Assembly: GCA_910580005.1 (NCBI GenBank)
Contig: CAJTXH010000005.1
Coordinates: 1-47,732, forward strand
Direction of reading: 5' to 3'
DNA from: an uncultured Lachnospiraceae bacterium
GTDB lineage: Bacteria; Bacillota; Clostridia; Lachnospirales; Lachnospiraceae
DNA: 47,732 nt
Part shown: positions 42,850 to 47,732 of the stretch, piece after piece
How positions within the stretch are numbered: the stretch's first letter is position 1
Layout of the letters: every line of letters starts with the position of its first letter
Translations under genes and position numbers: made by a program
The notes under the pieces: generated by a model
Seen by the model: only the letters and a program-made list of their open reading frames with translations
Told to the model about the DNA's origin: nothing
The model's database searches: none

Positions 42850-44052
42850 ATGTATATTAAGATTGATGGGGCAGATATAAAGGATTTTAGAAATAAAGAA
42901 ATTATATTATTTGGTGCATCTTCTACAGGTGCTAAAGCTTTAGAGGAATTTGAAAATAATGGTGCTGTTATTACAGGTTTTTCTGATAACAACATTAAAA
43001 AACATGGAACAAAGTTTTGTGGCTATATAGTATATCCACCTGAAACAGTAAAGGCAATGGCAAAGGATAATCCTAGAATGTCTGTTATGGTTACAAGCAC
43101 CTATGATAAAGAAATTTCAGAACAGTTAAAGGAAATGGGTGTTAAAAATATATTTATTGTAAAAATGGGTGTTCTGCATGATAAAATGCCTTTTAATGAA
43201 TTTTCAAATACTATACTGGATAAAGATGTAGCAAATAAAAAAATAATAAACCTGTTGAACAGCAGCCAGCCATTTTTTATTGGACGTATTGGTTCAGTAG
43301 AACTGGAAACAATATGTAACTATATATATTTTACAAAAAGAATTAATGGACAGGATGTACCATATACAAATAATATTATTGGAATGCTTTGTAACTGGGC
43401 TGGATTTTTCCCACCAGACCATATGCTTATTGATTCTTTTTGCAGAATGTACCTGAAAAAAATAAAAGAGGCAGATTTATTGTGGTGTATGTGGCAGTCA
43501 AAGTATGAAAATAAGCTTTACCAGGATTATTGTCCAGATACAGAACTTTCATTATACGATGATACAGGTTTTCCATTATATGAACAAGTTCCATGGACTA
43601 GTGCATTGAAAGGCAAAAAAGTGCTTGTAATACATCCTTTTGAAAAGTCTGTACAAATTAATTACAAGCAGAAAGACAAACTTTTTAGTAATAAAAATTT
43701 TATGCCAGATTTTGAACTTATTACTATAAAAGCAGTCCAGACACTTGCAGACAATAAAAATGTACAATTTAGTAACTGGTTTGAAGCTTTAGACAGCATG
43801 AAAGAACGTATGTCAAAGACAGATTTTGATATAGCACTGGTTGGTGCAGGTGCATATGGATTTCCTCTTGCTGCATATGCAAAAGAACTTGGTAAGCAGG
43901 CATTGCACATAGGTGGCATGTTACAGCTTTATTTTGGTATACGTGGTAAATATTATGACCAGTTTAATTACCATAATAAATACTGGACAAGACCATTAGA
44001 CGAGGAAAAACCAGAAGGGTTTAAAAAAGTAGAGGCTGGAAGGTATTGGTAA
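42850..44052 (+). CDS. GT-D fold glycosyltransferase with N-terminal Rossmann domain
   Basis: Residues 1-105 form a Rossmann-like domain (KEIILFGASSTGAKALEEF, then FSDNN and GYIVYPPE), of a type fused to many capsule enzymes. Residues about 120-390 match the GT-D/DUF1792 group (FFIGRIGSVELETICNY, KKVLVIHPFEKS, FDIALVGAGAYGFPLAAY, LHIGGMLQLYFG). The family adds glucose or another sugar to glycans. AGGGAG seven bases before the ATG is a good SD. It is the first gene behind the invertible promoter and is visibly more AT-rich than the 35-41 kb operon. Confidence 0.85.
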   Translation: MYIKIDGADIKDFRNKEIILFGASSTGAKALEEFENNGAVITGFSDNNIKKHGTKFCGYIVYPPETVKAMAKDNPRMSVMVTSTYDKEISEQLKEMGVKNIFIVKMGVLHDKMPFNEFSNTILDKDVANKKIINLLNSSQPFFIGRIGSVELETICNYIYFTKRINGQDVPYTNNIIGMLCNWAGFFPPDHMLIDSFCRMYLKKIKEADLLWCMWQSKYENKLYQDYCPDTELSLYDDTGFPLYEQVPWTSALKGKKVLVIHPFEKSVQINYKQKDKLFSNKNFMPDFELITIKAVQTLADNKNVQFSNWFEALDSMKERMSKTDFDIALVGAGAYGFPLAAYAKELGKQALHIGGMLQLYFGIRGKYYDQFNYHNKYWTRPLDEEKPEGFKKVEAGRYW

Positions 44053-44114
44053 TGCATAAATCATTTATGTAACCATGACAAACCAGATAAATAATAAAAC
44101 AAAGGAGACAGATT

Positions 44115-45389
44115 ATGTCAAATGAAGTTATTTTAGTTTTAGGAATGCATAGGTCTGCAACATCATTAACTACTAATATACTTACAGAACTTGGTCTGTA
44201 TGCTGGAAACAGATATGAACTGTTAGAAGCAGATTCTGACAATAAGAAGGGGTATTTTGAACGTAAAGATGTAATTGAATTAAGTGATAAAATGCTTGTT
44301 GAAAATAATATAACATGGACATCAGTACGCAGGCATATTAAAAAGATAAAAATAAGTAAAGATTCACAAAAAGAGTTAGAAAAAATTTTAATAGACATTA
44401 AAAAAAAGGCATCAGGCAGGAATATTGTAATAAAAGAACCTAAAATATGCATTACAGAACCAGTATGGAAAAAAGCAATTACTTCCTTGGGTATGAAAGA
44501 AAAAGTGGTAGCTGTATTCAGACATCCATATGAAGTCGCCATGTCAATAAATAAAAGGGATGGAATTGATTTTTCTTATGCTTTAAAAATATGGTATTAT
44601 TATAATTGTTGTATTTTAGAATCATTAAATAGTATGAATAGTGCACACTATATTGTTATAAATCATAATGACTATTTTTATAAAAGAGAGTTACAAATTG
44701 ATAAAATTGCAGAATTTCTGCATATAGATAAGTATAACAAAAAAATAATAAACGATATTGTTGACTTAAAATTATATCATAATAAAATTAATAATTTATT
44801 TGGCAAAGGAAATGATTTAGAGCATATGGCAAATAAATTATATAATTATATGGTTTCATTGTCAGATGGAACAAAAAAATTAGATATCAATGAAACTAGG
44901 CAATATATTTCTTATCTGGAGAAGATTGACAGTTCATTTGAAAAAAATAAATCTAGTATTGAACTTGGTCTAATTGAAGAAAGTAATTATTGTGAAGCAA
45001 AAGAATGGTGTTATTATATTTTAGATAATTATCAAGATACAATAAAAAAATCATTTGCTGGATATCTTGAAGAAAAAGGTATAAACAATATTTCAATATA
45101 TGGCAATGGCACTATTGCACATATGCTTTTTCCATTATTACTTGATAGTGGTATAAAAATTAAGAATATATATGATAAAGTTAATTATAAACCAGTTAAA
45201 TATGGTGAAAGAATAATAGAAGTATGTAATATTGAAGATATACAAAGTAACATAGAAGAGATAATAATAAATACTGTTGTTAATAAAAATAAAGACATTG
45301 CAGATATGATTAGTAATTACTTTGACAGGAAGAAAGTTATATCATTATTCAGAATTTTATATGAAATGGTTAGCACATGCCATAAGTAA
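44115..45389 (+). CDS. Sulfotransferase with C-terminal Rossmann-like domain
   Basis: The N-terminal VLGMHRSATSLTTNIL is the 5'-phosphosulfate-binding loop of PAPS-dependent sulfotransferases, and VAVFRHPYEVAMSINKRDG (about residue 133) is the 3'-phosphate-binding strand. The enzyme should add sulfate from PAPS to a sugar or peptide. Residues about 315-410 (ISIYGNGTIAHMLFPLLL, YGERIIEV) form a Rossmann-like domain of the type seen at the N-terminus of the preceding gene. AAAGGAGACAGATT precedes the ATG. It is AT-rich and shares the phase-variable transcript. Confidence 0.82.
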   Translation: MSNEVILVLGMHRSATSLTTNILTELGLYAGNRYELLEADSDNKKGYFERKDVIELSDKMLVENNITWTSVRRHIKKIKISKDSQKELEKILIDIKKKASGRNIVIKEPKICITEPVWKKAITSLGMKEKVVAVFRHPYEVAMSINKRDGIDFSYALKIWYYYNCCILESLNSMNSAHYIVINHNDYFYKRELQIDKIAEFLHIDKYNKKIINDIVDLKLYHNKINNLFGKGNDLEHMANKLYNYMVSLSDGTKKLDINETRQYISYLEKIDSSFEKNKSSIELGLIEESNYCEAKEWCYYILDNYQDTIKKSFAGYLEEKGINNISIYGNGTIAHMLFPLLLDSGIKIKNIYDKVNYKPVKYGERIIEVCNIEDIQSNIEEIIINTVVNKNKDIADMISNYFDRKKVISLFRILYEMVSTCHK

Positions 45390-45480
45390 AACTAATATAT
45401 TAAATCTAGGAAAAAATTTTAAATATTATTTTGTTGCTTTACAAAATAAAAAATTAATAAATTTTTATAATGGAGGGTTT

Positions 45481-46215
45481 ATGTCTACATATATAACAGC
45501 AGAAAGAATATCTTATTTTATTTCAGTACTTCAAAAAAACGGAAAAAGTTTTAATACAATTTCTGCTTATAGCAGAAATATTAATAAACTGGTAGAATTT
45601 TTAAAAAATTCTGAATTATCTGCTACACAGATGATAAATTATAAAAACTGGCTTTATGGAAGAGGGTTTAAAAAGCGTACTGTTAATGCATATCTTGCTG
45701 CTGCTAATTATTTTTGTGAGGTTATGGGCTGGCATGGCATGAAAGCCAGTCTAGAACCTTTGGATTATGATGAACTTCAGAACCATATGGATATTTCAAT
45801 TGCTAATTATAATAAGCTTTTATATACAGCATTGCAAAATAATAAAGAACGCCTTGCAATGATGGTACAGGTTCTATGCCATACAGACTTACGTTTTTGT
45901 GAACTTGGGCTTTTAACAACAGATATATTAGAAAAGGGATATGTTGAAGTAACTAGGAGAAATAAAAAAATAAAAATTATGATACCTGTTATACTTATAG
46001 AAGATTTGAATGCATATGTTAGATATAAAGGTATTATAAAGGGCATTATTTTTAGGACAAAAAATGGTTCTCCTGTAAACCGTTCAAATTTTTGTAAAGA
46101 TTTAAAAAAAATATGTATACTTGCAGGCATAGATGAGAATATAGGTTCAATCCAGCGTGTAAAAAATGTAGTTCTGGGTAGTTATCCCTATCACAAATTA
46201 AAGTATAAAAATTAA
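45481..46215 (+). CDS. C-terminally truncated tyrosine recombinase homologue
   Basis: The 244-residue protein aligns with the recombinase at 41772: an N-terminal arm-binding domain (TISAYSRNINKLVEFLKN), MMVQVLCHTDLRFCELGLL with the first catalytic Arg, and GIIFRTKNGSPVNRSNFCKDLK. After about residue 220 the sequence departs, and no HxxR, second His or nucleophile Tyr is present before the stop. It is probably inactive as an enzyme; it could bind sites as a regulator or be a remnant. ATGGAGGGTTT precedes the ATG at 45481, which I prefer to an in-frame start at 45322 inside the previous gene. Confidence 0.8.
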   Translation: MSTYITAERISYFISVLQKNGKSFNTISAYSRNINKLVEFLKNSELSATQMINYKNWLYGRGFKKRTVNAYLAAANYFCEVMGWHGMKASLEPLDYDELQNHMDISIANYNKLLYTALQNNKERLAMMVQVLCHTDLRFCELGLLTTDILEKGYVEVTRRNKKIKIMIPVILIEDLNAYVRYKGIIKGIIFRTKNGSPVNRSNFCKDLKKICILAGIDENIGSIQRVKNVVLGSYPYHKLKYKN

Positions 46216-46243
46216 AGGTTTACTGGCGGTTAAAAACAGCCCA

Positions 46244-46288
46244 AGATAGTAAAAAGACCTTGGATTTTCCAAGGTCTTTTTACTATCT
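46244..46288. terminator. Perfect 21-bp hairpin terminator
   Basis: Arms 46244-46264 and 46268-46288 are exact complements with a TTT loop. The arms contain A5 and T5 runs (AAAAAGACC / GGTCTTTTT), so it can stop transcription from either side. It closes the recombinase cassette. Confidence 0.9.
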
Positions 46289-46333
46289 GGAAATTTATAT
46301 ATTGTAATGGTTAAATTACTTTTAATACCTGGC

Positions 46334-46361
46334 TTGACTTTTTTTGCCTTGGTGGTATTAT
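46334..46361 (+). promoter_or_regulatory. Candidate promoter of the leucine-rich-repeat gene
   Basis: TTGACT (46334-46339), 16 bases and TATTAT (46356-46361), 33 bases before the ATG. Confidence 0.65.
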
Positions 46362-46394
46362 TAATTTTATAAAAAATAAGGCAGGTGTTTATTT

Positions 46395-47366
46395 ATGTAT
46401 ACAGAGAAAGGTAATCTTGCATTGGTCTGGCGGGAAACTGGCGGCGGTGCTGAAATACTGCGTGTATATTCAGATATGCCAGATGTATGTATACCAGAAG
46501 AAATTACTGGCATGAAAGTAGTGTCTATTGGTGCATATTGTTTCTCTGAAGCCAACAGGGTTAGTGATTACATTAACAATACAGAAGAAAACCTGCCAGC
46601 AGCAAATCATCTCTGTGAATTCTGCGGCAACAATGCCAGGAGTATCTCTTTGCCAGATACAATTGAGAGAATTGGGAATAATGCTTTTTATAACTGCCGC
46701 AAAATGGTTTCGCTTGAAGCAGGGGCTTCTTTAAAAGAAACTGGAAGCGATATATTTATGAATTGTACAAGTTTTACAAAACTGCATTTAAGGCACAGGG
46801 CAGATACACCAGGTGGTCTTAAGCATATTGTGGGACGCCTGTGTACACATCTTGATGTATACTTTTATGACAATGGGAAAGTACATGCAATGCTTGTGTT
46901 CCCTGAATATACAGATTCTTATGATGAAATTGCGCCTGCACATATATTTGGCAGAAATATTACTGGTGAGGGTTTCAGGGCAAGACAGTGTTTTGATGGT
47001 GATATTCCTGGTTTCAGGCAGTATGATGCAATATTTGACAAGGCTTCGGCAGAAGAAAGCATAAATATTATATATAAAATGGCACTTGGAAGACTTATGT
47101 ACCCTTTTATGCTTGAAGATGCACCAAAAGCTAAATATGAAAAGTATATTAAAATCCACCAGTCTGTAATTATGGAAATCCTGGCAGAAGAAAGGGATAT
47201 TGAAGCTTTATATTTTATATGCCGGCACAAGTATGCAGATGCGGCAAGCATTGGCAATGCAGCAGCAAAAGCTTCCCAGGCAGGATGGGGAGAAGGTGCA
47301 GCAAGCCTTTTGAAGTGGAAATATGAATTTATAGAAAATGCAAGAAAAAGCAGATATGAATTTTAA
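46395..47366 (+). CDS. Leucine-rich-repeat (LRR_5/BspA-like) protein
   Basis: Repeat units such as ISLPDTIERIGNNAFYNCRKM and DIFMNCTSFTKLHLR (about residues 90-135) are BspA-type leucine-rich repeats. A preceding unit VCIPEEITGMKVVSIGAYCF (about 36-55) is interrupted by an insert. No signal peptide is present, so the protein is probably cytoplasmic. The C-terminal half (about 150-323) is helical without a known match. GCAGGTGTTTATTT precedes the ATG. It is 54 bases before the metallopeptidase-like gene, often its neighbour in such operons. Confidence 0.85.
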   Translation: MYTEKGNLALVWRETGGGAEILRVYSDMPDVCIPEEITGMKVVSIGAYCFSEANRVSDYINNTEENLPAANHLCEFCGNNARSISLPDTIERIGNNAFYNCRKMVSLEAGASLKETGSDIFMNCTSFTKLHLRHRADTPGGLKHIVGRLCTHLDVYFYDNGKVHAMLVFPEYTDSYDEIAPAHIFGRNITGEGFRARQCFDGDIPGFRQYDAIFDKASAEESINIIYKMALGRLMYPFMLEDAPKAKYEKYIKIHQSVIMEILAEERDIEALYFICRHKYADAASIGNAAAKASQAGWGEGAASLLKWKYEFIENARKSRYEF

Positions 47367-47420
47367 ACTATTATTCAATATATTGCTGTTTTTATCTGGC
47401 TATAGAAAGGCAGGGCTTAT

Positions 47421-47732
47421 ATGGCACATAAAATTACCCAGGCAGAGTGGGAAGAAGAAATGTCAGAAAAAATACTGGGCTTTACAAGGAATGAACTCTA
47501 CATTGAGCTGAGGTTTATGGATATGGCATTATCGGGGCTTGTATGGAAAAGCAGCAGTTCCATTGATACCCTGGCAACAGACGGGGAATTTCTATATTAT
47601 TCCGCTCACCAGCTATTCAGGGCATTTAAGACGAATTCACGTTTTTTAACCAGGCTGTATCTTCACAGCATACTCCATTGTATTTATGGGCATCTGTGGC
47701 CTTGTGGCGGCAGAAACTGGGTTTTATGGGAT
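47421..47732 (+). CDS. VWA-like / DUF2201 putative metallopeptidase, N-terminal part
   Basis: The frame is open from the ATG at 47421 to the window end (104 codons). It encodes an N-terminal helical domain with LHSILHCIYGH (about residues 81-91), which fits the HxxxHxxxxH zinc motif of DUF2201 putative metallopeptidases normally followed by a VWA-like domain. The C-terminal part lies beyond the window. AAAGGCAGGG precedes the ATG at a slightly long spacing. Confidence 0.8.
   Translation, partial: MAHKITQAEWEEEMSEKILGFTRNELYIELRFMDMALSGLVWKSSSSIDTLATDGEFLYYSAHQLFRAFKTNSRFLTRLYLHSILHCIYGHLWPCGGRNWVLWD

Noticed and set aside
45421..45452. A stretch AAATATTATTTTGTTG with partial likeness to the recombinase site
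   Set aside because: It needs a two-base insertion to align, has no full partner arm and lies in very AT-rich DNA. It is not counted as a third site.
46130..46243. Frameshift hiding the lost catalytic end of the second recombinase
   Set aside because: Reading the following bases in other frames shows no HxxR or RGY-like motif before the hairpin.

Overview
The window reads as chromosomal DNA of a low-G+C Gram-positive anaerobe of the Clostridia, most likely a Lachnospiraceae-type gut bacterium. This rests on AT-rich coding sequence with strong AGGAGG-type ribosome binding sites, frequent TTG starts, a CsoR/CopA copper operon, a lipoteichoic-acid-synthase-like protein, LrgA/LrgB, DUF5685 and DUF2325 proteins. 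The species cannot be fixed from sequence alone. Almost all genes are on the + strand. The exceptions are an arylsulfotransferase and the copper operon (29.6-35.0 kb).

Layout. 0-9 kb holds housekeeping and uncharacterised genes: nicotinate phosphoribosyltransferase, a membrane protein, a zinc-ribbon / DUF5685 / J-domain cluster, two small unknown proteins, a thioesterase-cyclophilin fusion and an ABC-class ATPase. 9-11.9 kb holds an ECF sigma factor, its probable anti-sigma factor, a lipoprotein, and an orphan HPt protein. 12-19 kb is a tightly packed run: FliB-like methylase, Fic protein, CHASE2-cyclase, TIM-barrel epimerase, YhfC-type membrane protease and CgeB-like glycosyltransferase. It is followed from a new promoter by an LTA-synthase-like enzyme and LrgAB. 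23-25.5 kb is a scar region with an Rpn-type nuclease, fragments of a second Rpn gene and of a serine recombinase, and nested palindromic repeats. 25.5-29.6 kb holds a lipoprotein, an SseB-domain protein, a histidine phosphatase and a DUF2325 protein. 29.6-35 kb holds the arylsulfotransferase and csoR-copA, where copA carries a C-terminal CopZ-like domain with its own ribosome binding site. 35.3-41.7 kb is a surface-polysaccharide operon: two tandem paralogous exported proteins, a Stealth phosphotransferase, a Wzx-like flippase and a nucleotidyltransferase. The window ends with a leucine-rich-repeat protein and the start of a VWA/metallopeptidase-type protein.

The most interesting element lies at 41.7-46.3 kb. 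A complete tyrosine recombinase is followed immediately by two 32-bp inverted repeats (42624-42655 and 42795-42826, one mismatch). Each has a palindromic 22-bp centre whose asymmetric core is ATTT in one copy and AAAT in the other. They enclose 139 bp with one near-consensus promoter (TTGAAA-17-TATAAT) aimed at a GT-D-type glycosyltransferase and a sulfotransferase. This is the architecture of a phase-variable, recombinase-inverted promoter. As read here it is in the ON orientation and would switch glycosylation and sulfation of a surface glycan. A second, C-terminally truncated recombinase closes the cassette, and long perfect hairpins mark both ends.

Dispersed repeats are also prominent. 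A 163-bp element with 14-bp terminal inverted repeats occurs in two further copies, one of them cut by the window edge. A second family of long hairpins occurs at 23.1, 25.2 and 31.9 kb. No tRNA, rRNA or CRISPR array was seen.
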